DNA from: Bradyrhizobium sp. 186
Lineage (GTDB): Bacteria; Pseudomonadota; Alphaproteobacteria; Rhizobiales; Xanthobacteraceae
Assembly (NCBI RefSeq): GCF_023101685.1
Contig: NZ_CP082164.1
Coordinates: 8,742,001-8,806,000 of the forward strand
DNA: 64,000 nucleotides
Direction: 5' to 3'
Below the pieces are notes generated by a model that had not been told where the DNA came from, made no database searches, and was given only the letters and a program-made list of their open reading frames with translations. Shown in pieces: positions 8,936 to 18,742 of this stretch (position 1 is its first letter; each line of letters begins with the position of its first letter). A program made the translations under genes and the position numbers.

Positions 8936-9057
8936 TAGGCGGTTGCGGGCCCCTTTGAAAGACGTCGCTAAAGCCAATCGAATGAATTACCGCACGAGAT
9001 CTGGATGTTGGGTCGCCTGTAAGCCATTCGAGCTCAAAACCGGCTTGTCCAAGAAAC

Positions 9058-9101
9058 GCAGAAATTCGGTTATACGAGGAGCTCTCTTTGCAGAATTCTG
9101 C
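9058..9101. promoter_or_regulatory. Two candidate operators upstream of the racemase-like gene (boxes 4 and 5)
   Basis: GCAGAAATTC at 9058-9067 and the perfect 12-bp palindrome GCAGAATTCTGC at 9090-9101, 23 nt apart start to end. The second lies only 24 nt before the start codon at 9126, a position suited to repression. Confidence 0.45.
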
Positions 9102-9125
9102 TCTAGATTCGGTTAGGCTTATGGT

Positions 9126-9836
9126 ATGACCTCGCACTTGGCACCACGCTCTCTCGGCATATTGCACCTCGAACGCGGGCTGGCACCCGGCGCCACTCCG
9201 CCCGCTCCGGCGCGCGGCTCAATACTGAATCCGGCGACATTCGACTTTCCGACTATTTCGGAAACCGTCGCGGGAGCTTGGGTCGAGAACGTCGTTCGTG
9301 GCGATCCGACACTCGAGCCCGCCTTCATCGCCGCGGCTCGACGACTGGTCAAACGGGGCGCGGTCGCGATAAGTTCGACCTGCGGCTTCTCTGTCCGGCA
9401 TCAACCAGCAGTCGCGGCTTCGGTCGACGTGCCGGTTGTCATGTCAAGCCTGCTGCTCTTACCTGCATTGCTCCGTCAATTACCGTGGCGCGCAAAGATC
9501 GCTGTCCTGACCTATGACTCGACTTATTGCAGCGAAGATCTGCTCGGGATCGATGATCAGTCTGAGCGAGAGAGGATCGTAATCGGCGGCATCGAAGGGG
9601 GTAAGTTCTGGCACGACGAGCTGAAACGTCCGGCGCCGCCCCTGGATGTTGCTGCAATCGAAGCAGATGTCGCCAATTGCATCGCGCGTCTCCGCTCAAA
9701 GCATCCGGAGATCGCAACCATCCTGTTTGAATGCGCGGCCTTTCCAATTGTCGCTCCGGCGATCCGCCGCATTGCGAAGCTCCCAGTCTACAGCATCACG
9801 GACCTCTGCCGGCTGGCAATGGCATCGACGAACTGA
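9126..9836 (+). CDS. Aspartate/glutamate (hydantoin) racemase-family protein
   Basis: 236 residues, the family's length. Two cysteines sit where the Asp/Glu racemase family has its catalytic pair: AISSTCGFSV near residue 87 and ILFECAAFP near 203. DVPVVMSSLLLLP and IAVLTYDSTY match the two-domain fold. Members racemise amino acids or hydantoins without cofactor, or act as arylmalonate decarboxylases or maleate isomerases; the exact reaction cannot be told from this sequence. It follows the alpha/beta hydrolase by 190 nt on the same strand, with its own operator-like boxes, suggesting one catabolic unit. ATG at 9126 is the first usable start. Confidence 0.75.
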   Translation: MTSHLAPRSLGILHLERGLAPGATPPAPARGSILNPATFDFPTISETVAGAWVENVVRGDPTLEPAFIAAARRLVKRGAVAISSTCGFSVRHQPAVAASVDVPVVMSSLLLLPALLRQLPWRAKIAVLTYDSTYCSEDLLGIDDQSERERIVIGGIEGGKFWHDELKRPAPPLDVAAIEADVANCIARLRSKHPEIATILFECAAFPIVAPAIRRIAKLPVYSITDLCRLAMASTN

Positions 9837-10693
9837 TATCGTTCTCGCCCGCAGGGACGTGTACGGCTTCGGGACCCAGCCTCAGTTATCAAGAAGGGCC
9901 GGTGCCGAGGCGGCGCCTATTTTACTGTCCCCCGAGATCGCTCTAACGGAAGCAGGCACCGAAAGCTGGGAGCGGCGGCGCATTCGGTAAAACTGCCAAA
10001 AGGTCTGGAAGTTGATCGCGTATTTCCATGCCCCTGGAAACGTCGAGACAGGGCTTGGCTTAGCGGCCGGAAAAAAACGGTCTCACCAGCTAAATCCGGG
10101 CGGGCAAATGCGACAGGTTATCCATGGTGAGTCGTCGCCCTTGCCCGGCTGGCGATCGGAACGATTGATGCCGCCCGCGGCGAGGCGGATCACATCAGGG
10201 TCTCGCCCGCTTTCAGTTTCGCCACAGGTCGTCAGCTGATCTCGATACCACAGCAATCATACTAATTAAAAGGGGCGTCCGCCGAGCTCGGTCACGACAG
10301 CCGATCTGACTGGACCTGAGTCGGTGCGGAGCAAAGCCAAATTGCTTCCGGATAGCGCGCTCACGACCCCACGAATTCCTTTCACGACGATCCGTGGGCC
10401 GCAATCCTAGGCATATTTGAAAGGCCTGCAGGTTCGACCTGTGAATGTTGAGCCAAGCAGTGTTGCAAGGGGGTCTACGACGTAGAAAGCGCTGGATCCC
10501 CGAGCTGCGCCTCAGACGCCATAACAGGACATCAGTCAGTGTTTGGGGGAATTTAAAATGACGCATGAAACCTGCAAATTCTCCTGCAACAAGCGGGATA
10601 TCCACGACCGAACGGCATTCATCAATGAAAGTTTGGCTTTAGCCGCCGCTATGATCCCTCGCATTCCTTAACTGCGCTTGAGGAGAAGCGACC
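9837..10693. other. Intergenic region without a recognised gene
   Basis: About 850 nt. Open frames on either strand (such as 10213-10605 minus) have arginine/serine-rich, protein-unlike composition and no domain. A weak variant of the recurring box, CCTGCAAATTCTCCTGC, occurs at about 10571-10587 upstream of the aldolase gene. Confidence 0.5.
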
Positions 10694-11434
10694 ATGCCTA
10701 ACGACGCCTCCCAAGAATGGGAGATCCGCTGCGATTTGGCTGCAGCCTATCGCCTGATTGCGCATTTTGGCATGGACGACTTGATTTCGACGCACTTGTC
10801 AGCGCGCCTGCCTGGCAAGACGCACCGTTTTCTGCTCAACCCTTACGGTATGATGTTCGACGAAATCACGGCCTCTAGTCTCGTTGTGGTCGATCCGAAC
10901 GGGCATGCCATTCAGAAAGAGGACGAGGCCAAGATAAATAACGCCGGCTTCACGATTCACTCGGCCGTGCACATGACGCGCGATGATGCCCAGTGCGTAA
11001 TTCACACGCATACCTTGGCAGGAATGGCGGTTGCTGCTCAAGAACAGGGACTGCTTCCTCTGAACCAAAAATCAATGTGCTTCTATGGCGATATAGCGTA
11101 TCACAATTATGAGGGCGTAGCGCTCGATCTTGGAGAGCGCGAGCGTCTCGTCCGTGATCTCGGGACAAAGGACGTGATGATCCTCAAGCACCATGGCTTG
11201 CTCACAGTTGGCCGTACCGTTTCCGAAGCGTTCCTCAACATGTACCTTTTGGAGCAATCCTGCCGGATCCAGATCGCGGCGACGCAAGGTGGACAAAGGA
11301 TCGCTCTGCCCTCTGATAAGATCGCTTCCCACACCGCGGAACAGTTTCAACGCGAGGGCTACAACGGGAACCCGCGTCCTTGGGCAGCTCTCAAGCGCCG
11401 CCTCGATCGCTTAAGTCCCGGTTACGCAACTTGA
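10694..11434 (+). CDS. Class II aldolase/adducin family protein
   Basis: 246 residues covering a whole aldolase II domain. Zinc ligands are present in VIHTHTLAG near residue 100 and in LKHHGLLTVG near 162; ISTHLSARLPG near residue 35 is the usual phosphate/substrate loop. Members cleave phosphorylated sugars (fuculose- or ribulose-phosphate type) or act as decarboxylases or epimerases; several catabolic members act on non-phosphorylated acids. A GAGGAGAAG ribosome site precedes ATG 10694. It stands alone, followed by a truncated dioxygenase on the other strand. Confidence 0.85.
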   Translation: MPNDASQEWEIRCDLAAAYRLIAHFGMDDLISTHLSARLPGKTHRFLLNPYGMMFDEITASSLVVVDPNGHAIQKEDEAKINNAGFTIHSAVHMTRDDAQCVIHTHTLAGMAVAAQEQGLLPLNQKSMCFYGDIAYHNYEGVALDLGERERLVRDLGTKDVMILKHHGLLTVGRTVSEAFLNMYLLEQSCRIQIAATQGGQRIALPSDKIASHTAEQFQREGYNGNPRPWAALKRRLDRLSPGYAT

Positions 11435-11485
11435 CGACGTTAACGATGCGTTGATGCCTGGGAGACAGGAATTCAGATTGACACA

Positions 11486-11833
11486 TCACGCTGCCATTCT
11501 GGCGACCCACGACTGATAGTGGCATGATCGCGACTGCGATGGCGCGTCTAGAACCAATCGGGCCGGCGGCCTATCATGTACATATCCCGAGATCAGCGCG
11601 CCGCCCTGATGTTCAAGTATCTTTTTAAGTTGGGTCGGGCCGGCATCCTCGCGTGCCCAGCCCAGGGCTTTTTCGGCTGCCGCCTGCTCGACAATGCGCT
11701 GGCGAACTTGGGCAACTTCACTCGGCGACAAGACGCCCGGAATGATGCAATAGCCATCCCAAGCGTATTTCTCCTTTGCGGCCGAGAGACTGGCTTCCGA
11801 TACAGGAGCTAATTCAGGTTGTTGGCCCAACAT
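11486..11833 (-). pseudogene. Phytanoyl-CoA dioxygenase (PhyH) family, N-terminal fragment
   Basis: The frame from ATG 11833 reads like the opening of a PhyH-family Fe(II)/2-oxoglutarate dioxygenase: YAWDGYCIIPGVLSPSEVAQ, then VRQRIVEQAAAEKAL. After about residue 85 the sequence loses family similarity and stops at 115 residues, whereas PhyH proteins run to about 270-300. The HxD and distal His iron ligands are missing, so it cannot be active. No recombination feature is visible at the break. Confidence 0.7.
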
Positions 11834-12430
11834 TGCTTACGTCCTCGATCGCATTTTACTTGACCCAAATTTATCAATTTCGATGCCCGCCTTCTGAGCT
11901 TACTTTTGCGCCAGTTGACGGAATCCGGCGCGGGATGCCGGCCTGCCGCACCTTTTAGGCGGCCGGTGCCCGAGCTCCGAAAGGTAGCGGATCACAGCTG
12001 ATGGAGCGTGCTTCCTTTCGAACTCGTGGATTCTGACCGGCAGTTATTCAGGTCAGTGGCGGCCGCGCTGCTCGGACCGTGTGTACGAGGACCAGGAGCA
12101 TGGATTTTCTCGAGCTGTTGAGTTCTCTTTGTTGCTCAGCAATTCGCCGCCTATTGATCGCGTTCCAGGCACCTCAAGAGGCTGGCGTTGGTTGTGTGAA
12201 AAGCTGCGCATGGCTGCGATCACGTGCATATTTTCGGTATGGCCCGGGCTGATTTAGGGCGGGGAGAACCGCTGCGAGGCGGTAACATTCTCAGCCAGGA
12301 GCGGCACTTCACGCTGGCGCAGCGACCCGGGTCGAGCCGCTATATCAATGAAGAATGCCGAGCAAGCGACGAGGCAATTCACTAAATAGGCCCAAGCTGC
12401 CCATCTTCGGCAGCGAAGAAGGAACCCGCC
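11834..12430. other. Intergenic region without a recognised gene
   Basis: About 600 nt between the dioxygenase fragment and the cyclase gene. No open frame with protein-like composition and no repeat or terminator that I could support. Confidence 0.45.
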
Positions 12431-13366
12431 ATGCGGCCTGCGAATTTTGACCATCTTGCGGATAAACTGCGCAACTGGGGGAGATGGGGCGAAGCGGACC
12501 AGCGGGGCACACTTAACCATATCGGGCCAGAAACGTTGAAGAACGCGGCGGCCGAAGTGCGCGATGGCAAGCTTTTTAACCTCGGTCTGCGGTTTGATCG
12601 GAATGGGCCGCAGCTGGGACGCAAGCGGTTCAACCCGATGGTCTACGCGACAGACCTTTTCACTCCGATGAGCCCCGCGGCGCAAGGAGTTTGCTACTCC
12701 GATGACGTCATCCACATGCCTTTGCAATGTTCGACGCAATGGGACGCCCTCGGCCACGTTCACTACGACGGTCACCTTTATAATGGCTGCATCGCGCGCG
12801 AATGCCTTACCGAAAATGGTGCGCTGAAGATGGGCGTCAACCATCTTGCAGCCCCCGGCATCGTTTCGCGCGGGGTACTCGCCGACATTGCACGGCTGAA
12901 GGGAGTCGAGCGGCTGCCGCTCGACTATGCGATCACGGTCGATGATCTGAAGGCCGCATGCGAAAAGCAGGGCGTAAGCGTTGGCGCCGGCGACATCCTC
13001 TTGGTTCACACCGGACACATGCTTTGGTTCACCGCCGACGGAGACCGGGAGAGGTTTATGGGGATGCAACCAGGCCTCACCTATACCTGTGCAGAGTGGG
13101 CTCATGACAAATCGCTGGCTGCCGTCGCCGCCGACAATATGGCTGTGGAGATATTAGACGCTGAGGGAATGGGTTCGGAAATGCCGCTCGCCTTCCACAT
13201 GCTTGCGCTGCGCGACATGGGCATGCCGCTGGGCGAGATGTTCAATCTAGAGGCGCTGGCCGCCGACTGCGCCGCCGACGGACGGTACAGCTTCCTGCTT
13301 ACAGCACCGCCCCTGGAAGTTACTGGCGGCTTTGGCTCGCCCGTCAACCCGCACGCGCTGAAGTAG
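12431..13366 (+). CDS. Cyclase-family (kynurenine formamidase-like) hydrolase
   Basis: 311 residues. The cyclase fold (PF04199) is recognised by LRNWGRWGEADQRGTLNHI at the N-terminus, STQWDALGHVHYDG near residue 100, GILVHTGH-type ILLVHTGHM near 193, and SEMPLAFHMLALRDMGMPLGE near 250. In metal-dependent formamidases the HxGTHxD motif binds zinc or manganese; here it is the STQWDALGH variant, common among the 300-residue members in proteobacteria. They hydrolyse amides, lactones or cyclic compounds. AAGGA precedes the start. It lies upstream of a broken MFS transporter in the same direction, suggesting a former transport-plus-hydrolysis pair. Confidence 0.8.
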   Translation: MRPANFDHLADKLRNWGRWGEADQRGTLNHIGPETLKNAAAEVRDGKLFNLGLRFDRNGPQLGRKRFNPMVYATDLFTPMSPAAQGVCYSDDVIHMPLQCSTQWDALGHVHYDGHLYNGCIARECLTENGALKMGVNHLAAPGIVSRGVLADIARLKGVERLPLDYAITVDDLKAACEKQGVSVGAGDILLVHTGHMLWFTADGDRERFMGMQPGLTYTCAEWAHDKSLAAVAADNMAVEILDAEGMGSEMPLAFHMLALRDMGMPLGEMFNLEALAADCAADGRYSFLLTAPPLEVTGGFGSPVNPHALK

Positions 13367-13545
13367 GCCGAGAAATGGAATTCCGGATCGAAGCTACAAC
13401 TTAGTAGCGCCTTTTAGCAGCGGCGCGTGGCTCAGCGTCTTGACGATTTCGGGCTCCCGTCATGCTGAGAGACTTCACCGGTACGACCTGAGCGATCGCT
13501 ATTATTCAAGAGGATTCTGCAAAAGTACTTTGATTCGCAGATTCT

Positions 13546-14697
13546 ATGGTGGCGGCCATTTTCTCACTCTCCTCCCTGTTATGGGCTGTGAGCTCACCGT
13601 TCTGGGCGCGTCAATCGGATCTGCGTGGTCGTAAGCCGCTCATGATCGTCGGCCCTACTGGATTTACGGTTTCCATGATGCTCTGCGGCTTGGTGGTAAG
13701 CGCCGGCCTCGCCGGCTTGGCAACTCCCACAATCGTTTTCGGATGTTTCCTGGTCTGTCGTGCAATCTTCGGCCTTTTCGGCGCGGCAACCACCCCGGCC
13801 AGTCAAACCTACATCCCGCAGCGCACGTGCCGCGCTGAGCGCTCGCGATGGATGTCCAGCATCGCTGGTGCGTCCAGCCTTGGTACTGTGGTTGGCCCTG
13901 TGCTCGCGCCACTTTCATCATTGGCGTTTTTGGGTTCGCAGGACCGTTGTACGCGTTCGCCCTGATCGCAATGGCAATGCTGATCATTGTCGTGCGCCAT
14001 CTCGATGAGCCACCGGTGTTTGAAAAAGCCGCTACTAGTGGCTGATAAGGGCAAACGGAAGCCACTGTGGCAATCCGACTTTGCTCCTTTCATCTGCTAC
14101 GGCTTCCTGCTCTTCGTCTGCCAGAATGCGCTGGCACAGACGTTGGGTTTTCTGATCATCGACAAAACGAGCAAAGCGGTACCTGAGCTCCTATCTCCGG
14201 TCTTGCTGCGCATGGCCCAAACTCATATCGGGATTGCCATGGTCGCCGGGGCGCTCGCGAGTTTGCTTGCTCTCTGGGGCCTTATCCCAGTTTTCCGCAT
14301 GACACCGAAGGCCCTCCTGCGATGGGGTGCCGGGCTAGCGTCGCTTGGCAGTCTCGTGATCGCCCTCTCGCCAGACTATGCTATCGCCATCGTCGGCTAT
14401 GCCCTTGCTAATCTCGGCTTCGCCTTGGCCAGGCCAGGTTTCATCGTCAGCGCGTCCCTTTCGACGTCGATGAAAGAGCAGGCGCGCGTGGCCGGAGCTA
14501 TTGGGGCGATGAGTGGTGTGAATGTACTTTTCGCGCCGTTCGCGGTGAGCCTGTATGAAGTTTTCGCTCCGGCTCCGTTTTTCCTTGAATTCGTTGTGCT
14601 CGCCGGCCTGCTCGCCTATGCCTGTTTTAGCCCAACGCTGAGCAATGTCGGCAGCCGCGTCGGGACCGAAGAGGTCAATAAGGAATCTTCGATCTAG
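13546..14697 (+). pseudogene. MFS transporter, frameshifted and lacking its first helix
   Basis: The sequence changes frame twice. Frame 1 gives FWARQSDLRGRKPLMIVGP (the conserved loop between helices 2 and 3) through ASSLGTVVGPVLAPL. Around 13905 homology moves to another frame (FIIGVFGFAGPLYAFALIAM ... HLDEPPVFEKA), and around 14030 it returns to frame 1 (PLWQSDFAPFICYGFLLFVC ... LAGLLAYACF). The two shifts compensate, so the ancestral protein was continuous. The N-terminal helix 1 is also missing or unrecognisable. It belongs to the drug/H+ antiporter-like MFS group. Unless sequencing errors explain both shifts, the gene is dead. Confidence 0.8.
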
Positions 14698-15145
14698 AGA
14701 TGTTGTTTTTTCAAAATCGGCTTTCCGAGCGGGACGAGGCTTCCATATGGAAGCAGATCCTGAGCTTTTGAGATAGCTGGCGCACTCCTCCCCAGAGAAG
14801 ATATCGAGGAGTTCGGTCTTGGTCGAGTAGCTCGGCCATTTGGCTTTGCCCTCACAGATCCGGGCAGGCGGCTTTGACGAGTAGGCCGGTGGAATCTCAC
14901 CGCCGGCCTCTCATAGATCCCAGCGTGAGACTCTCGCCTCACTGGGCTCCCATCAGGCGAACGAGCCGCGTATGCCGATCTTCCAGTGTGCGAACAACTC
15001 GGGACGTTCTCGAGATAGTCGTTCGAGAACGCGGCCGGCCTTTGCGGTGCGGCAATCAGGATGGAAGTGCGTATTGCCGCATGTAGCGATGTTCCCGATA
15101 GACCTATTGTTGCCTCATCCATTTTGCTCCCTAGCCAGAGGAGCG
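14698..15145. other. Intergenic region before the first IS66 element
   Basis: No supported gene. It contains a perfect 8-bp inverted repeat, GTTCTCGA (15006-15013) and TCGAGAAC (15023-15030), with a 9-nt spacer; it could be an operator or simply a hairpin. Confidence 0.4.
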
Positions 15146-15224
15146 GTAAGCGCGAAGCCGATACCCTTGCTTCAGAATTCGAATGAACGTGCGAAGAAGC
15201 CTCCGGCTTGGACGGAGGTTTGGG

Positions 15225-15647
15225 ATGGGATTGGACAGCAAAAAGGACGTCCATTTGGACGGCTCATCGGTAGGGCCGGTGAGCCGGCTGGAGGTCCTTG
15301 AAGGACCGTCGGGACGCCGTGTGCGTTCGGAGGCTGAGAGAGCTCGGATCGTCGCCGAGAGTCTGCTACCCGGTGCCCAGGTGTCCGAGGTGGGGCGCAA
15401 GCACGGAGCGACGTGCTGGCAGATTTACGATTGGCGACGACGCTTTCGACAGCGAGGCATGTTGGCGCCGTGCGAGGCGTCGCAGTCGACATTCGCGCCG
15501 CTGGTCGTGGAAGGCGCGTTGGAGGAGGGTCACGCTCCGGCGATCAAGCTTGAGATCGCGATCGGCGATGTCGTGCTGCGGACGGACACAGCCATAGATG
15601 GCGAGCAGCTGTGCCGGGTGATCCGCGCAGTGCGAGCGTCACGATGA
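15225..15647 (+). CDS. tnpA: IS66 TnpA-like accessory protein
   Basis: 140 residues with the IS66 Orf1 helix-turn-helix: RVRSEAERARIVAESLLPGA, then VSEVGRKHGATCWQIYDWRRRFRQ. The C-terminus, IKLEIAIGDVVLRTDT and LCRVIRAVRAS, is standard for the family. It is needed with TnpB and TnpC for IS66 transposition, probably in DNA binding. The stop codon overlaps the tnpB start (ATGA), indicating translational coupling. Start at 15225 was chosen over an upstream codon because family similarity begins shortly after it. Confidence 0.85.
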   Translation: MGLDSKKDVHLDGSSVGPVSRLEVLEGPSGRRVRSEAERARIVAESLLPGAQVSEVGRKHGATCWQIYDWRRRFRQRGMLAPCEASQSTFAPLVVEGALEEGHAPAIKLEIAIGDVVLRTDTAIDGEQLCRVIRAVRASR

Positions 15648-15997
15648 TCGCGGCTGGTGCCGATCTGAAGATTTACATCGCGACGCGGCCGATCGACTTC
15701 CGCTGTGGCCACGATGGGCTTGCTGCGAAGGTGCAGGAGATGCTTCGCCTCGACCCGTTCAGCGGCGCAGCCTTCGTGTTCCGATCGAAACGAGCGGACC
15801 GGATCAAGATTTTGGTCTGGGATCGAACGGGCCTGGTGTTAGTTCATAAGCGCCTCGAAGGCTGCAAGTTCGTTTGGCCAACGATCGCAGACGGCGTGAT
15901 GCGCATATCGCCAGCGAGGTTCGCGGCCCTGTTCGAGGGGCTGGATTGGAGGTTGGTCCGCCCGCAAGAAGCGCGGCGTCCCCAGGCGGCTGGATAA
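15644..15997 (+). CDS. tnpB: IS66 TnpB (Orf2) protein
   Basis: 117 residues, full family length. It shows the diagnostic order IYIATRPIDFRCGHDGLAA, FVFRSKRADRIKILVWDRTGLVLVHKRLE, then the tail FAALFEGLDWRLVRP. Its molecular role in IS66 is unresolved, but it is required for transposition in studied elements. It overlaps tnpA by 4 nt and is followed by tnpC after 69 nt. Confidence 0.9.
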   Translation: MIAAGADLKIYIATRPIDFRCGHDGLAAKVQEMLRLDPFSGAAFVFRSKRADRIKILVWDRTGLVLVHKRLEGCKFVWPTIADGVMRISPARFAALFEGLDWRLVRPQEARRPQAAG

Positions 15998-16066
15998 CTG
16001 CGGCAGAGTGACTCGGGAGCTATTTTGAACGTGGCACGCGCAGTGGTGATGTGCTCGAAATAGCGC

Positions 16067-17592
16067 ATGAGCATTGCGGCGCTGCGCGACGAAAACGAAC
16101 GCCTGAAGGCGCTTTTGGCGCAAACGCAGTCAGCCTTGAGCGAGCATCAGGGGGCACTGGCGGCATCGGAGGAAGCGCGACGTCGGCTGGAGATCATTCT
16201 CGGGGAATTGCGACGCGAGAAGTTCGGCGCGAAGTCCGAGAAGCTGCGGCCAGATCAGTATCACTTGCCGCTGGAAGACGTGGAGATCGCGCAAGGCATC
16301 CTGGATGCGGCTCAGGAGAGAGCCGAGGCTGTGATCCAGGGCCGATCGCGGAGCGCGCCGGATCAAGGTTCTCATCGCAATCGCGGCTGCTTGCCTGCCC
16401 ATTTGCCGCGGGTGGAACGGATAATCGAGCCTGCGAGCACGCTCTGTCCGTGCGGTTGCGGCGCCATGACGAAGATAGGCGAGGACGTCAGCAAACGCCT
16501 CGACGTGATCCCGGCGCAATGGCGCGTGCTGGTCACGCGCCGCCTGAAATACATCTGTCGCCGCTGCTCGGGCCCTGTCGTGCAGGCGCACGCGCCGGAG
16601 CACGTCGTGCCTGGTGGACTGCCGACCGAAGCGGCGATTGCGTCACGTGATCGTCTCCAAGTTCGGCGACCATACGCCGTTTTACCGTCAGGCCGAGATC
16701 TATGCGCGCCAGGGGATCCGGCTTGATCGGGCGACACTGGGCAACTGGTCCGGCCGCGCCTGCTTCCATCTCCAACCCGTAGCGGACCACATGCGTCGCC
16801 ATCTGGAGAGGGCAGATCGTCTGTTCATGGACGAAACCACGGCACCGGTGCTCGATCCCGGGCGTGGCCAAACGAAGAAAGGCTACTTCTGGGCGATCGT
16901 CTCCGACGACCGCGGCCACAGCGGCCCAAGTCCTCCGATCGTGCTGTTCCGATATGCCCACGGTCGCTGCGGCGCCTTCGCCGAGCAGTTCCTGCATGGC
17001 TTTAACGGACGCTTCCTGCAATGCGATGCCTATGACGGTTATGACCGGCTGACCGAAGTTGCTCGACCGCAGGGGCCGTGGACGCTCGTGCATTGCTGGA
17101 GCCATTTGCGCCGGCGCTTCGTCAAATTGGCCCGCAACAGCAAATCGCCGATCGCCGAGGCCGCGGTTCGGCACATCGCACAGCTTTACGCCATCGAAGC
17201 CATGGTAGGCGGTTTATCGCCGGACATCCGGCTGGCCGCGCGCAAGGAGCACTCGCCCATCGTCGCCGCGTTCAAGCCGTGGTTCGAGAAGCAGCTGTCG
17301 ATGATCTCCAGTGGTTCGACGCTCGCCGAGGACATCCGCTACGCGCTCAATCACTGGCAAGGGCTGAACCGCTTCCTCGAAGACGGGCGCCTCGAGCTTG
17401 ACACGAACCCGGTCGAGAATGCCATCCGGCCAGTCTGCCTGACCAGAAAAAATGCGCTCTTCGCCGGTCATGAAGTCGGCGCGGAAAACTGGGCCCTGCT
17501 CGCCTCGATCGTCGCCACCTGCAAGCTCAACGACGTCAACCCGGCCGCCTACATCGCCGAAACACTCGAGACGATCATCGACGGCCATACTT
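16067..17592 (+). pseudogene. tnpC: IS66 TnpC transposase, one frameshift and a replaced C-terminus
   Basis: The N-terminal part (16067 to about 16645) has the leucine-rich coiled segment, KFGAKSEKL and the zinc-finger-like CPCGCGAM...CRRCSGP. At about 16649 an extra base moves homology into another frame: GLPTEAAIA is continued by HVIVSKFGDHTPFYRQ. The DDE core follows (MDETTAPVLDPGRGQTKKGY, CDAYDGYD, HCWSHLRRRF, ELDTNPVENAIRPV). After IIDGHTW the family ending is absent and an unrelated 55-residue tail is read. Both lesions argue against activity. Confidence 0.85.
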
Positions 17593-17707
17593 GGGCAGAA
17601 GCCGGCTGTACCGGCGTCTCAGAAGCGGGCCGCACGGACGGCTCGTCGAGTGCTTCGCCGTTCGTCTCGTCGAAGCGAGCTCGTTCGGCACGGCGCGTGG
17701 CGTTGCC

Positions 17708-18046
17708 TCAACGTAGTTGGCGGGCTCCTGAGTTGGATCGGGGGCCGTCGCTATAAGCTGGTCGATCTCGGTGAGCAGGTCGTTGCGCCGACAGCTGCGC
17801 GGCGTTCATCCGCATCACGCCGTCAACAACAGGTGGCCACTTGAAGCCGCCGCCCTCAAGCCGCTTCCAATACAGCACAAGACCACTGCCATCCCAGACG
17901 ACAATCTTCACACGATCGGCGCGCTTCGCACGGAAGACCACCGCCACGCCCTTCATCGGATCGTGGCCCAGCGCCTCCTTCGCTAAGAGCGCCAGGCCAT
18001 CCGCGCCCTTCCTGAAGTCTACAGGTCAGGTCGCAACGTAAATCAT
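17708..18046 (-). pseudogene. tnpB: IS66 TnpB with in-frame stop and replaced tail
   Basis: From ATG 18046 the frame reads MIYVAT, then an in-frame TGA at 18026-18028, then PVDFRKGADGLALLAKEALG, HDPMKGVAVVFRAKRADRVKI, GGFKWPPVVDGVMRMNAAQLSA. The stop replaces the Arg codon of the conserved ATRPVDFR motif. After MNAAQLSA the EGLDWRR tail is replaced by unrelated sequence. Confidence 0.8.
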
Positions 18047-18063
18047 GAGGCCAGCGGGAGCCG

Positions 18064-18483
18064 TCAGCATGAACGTGTCCGCCGGAGCGCCAAAAACACA
18101 TCACTCAGCACGGCAAGCCCAGGCGTTCCGCGCACCTCTACCCGCGCACCCAGGAGCTCAACCGTAACAGTGGCTGCTCCCGGTGATACGGATGGCTCCG
18201 CAGCCGCCGGTTCCGAAGAATCCGACACCAAAGGCACGAACGAAAATGTATCCGTCGAAGCTGGCAGCACCAGTTGACCTAAACGCGCCCGGCGCCAGTC
18301 ATGCACCTGCTGTGGCCGGCAGCCATGGCGGCGTGCGATATCCGTTACAACCGCGCCTGGCTCGAGGCTTTCCGCGACAATCTGTGCCTTCAAATCATCC
18401 CGCCAGTGCTTTCGACCCAAGCCAGCATACACTTCGATACGCGGCGACAACGGTCGTCTTATGTCGTCCGAATGGTCGTCCAT
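18064..18483 (-). CDS. tnpA: IS66 TnpA-like protein of element B
   Basis: 139 residues. The helix-turn-helix region is AQIVAESLEPGAVVTDIARR and HGCRPQQVHDWRRARLGQL; the C-terminus VTVELLGARVEVR and LAVLSDVFLALR matches IS66 Orf1. It differs clearly from the element A copy, so the two elements are different IS66 isoforms rather than recent duplicates. The frame is intact, but with tnpB broken and tnpC gone it has no known function on its own. The start at 18483 lies about 90 nt inside the element end. Confidence 0.8.
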   Translation of the reverse strand: MDDHSDDIRRPLSPRIEVYAGLGRKHWRDDLKAQIVAESLEPGAVVTDIARRHGCRPQQVHDWRRARLGQLVLPASTDTFSFVPLVSDSSEPAAAEPSVSPGAATVTVELLGARVEVRGTPGLAVLSDVFLALRRTRSC

Positions 18484-18742
18484 TGTGAGCACCCTTGCCG
18501 AAGATGACTCTTCTAGCGGTGCTCCCAAGACTGCGCACAAACTATCTGAAGGGCCGCGGCGCCACGCTTACGGTCCAGTCGTCCCGGCAGCAAATTTACG
18601 CTGAGCAGGTCGTCGTCGATTGCGCATGAGCGTAGCGACCTGACGCGGCGCAAAGAGCGCATGAATCAGTGGGGGATCGAAGAAACTTAGCAGAACAAAC
18701 GGCCAGTTTCTCGAAATCGTTCTGCGCCCGCGAAGCGGGATG

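Larger units (their letters stand above)
15146..17592 (+). mobile_element. IS66-family element A (tnpA-tnpB-tnpC, 3' end lost)
   Basis: GTAAGCGC at 15146 matches the usual IS66 left end. tnpA, tnpB and tnpC follow in canonical order. tnpC carries a frameshift and its homology ends at about 17592, close to the remains of an oppositely oriented IS66. No right inverted repeat was found. Boundaries are approximate on the right. Confidence 0.75.
17700..18571 (-). mobile_element. IS66-family element B, reversed; tnpA and damaged tnpB only
   Basis: The minus strand from 18571 begins GTAAGCGTGGCGCC, the IS66 left end, and is followed by tnpA and tnpB. tnpC is missing. The tnpB homology ends near 17790, head-on against element A. 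This looks like a recombination or deletion between two inverted IS66 copies. Confidence 0.75.

Noticed and set aside
12254..13105. 283-codon minus-strand frame over the cyclase gene
   Set aside because: Antisense shadow; the plus-strand frame has clear cyclase-family motifs.
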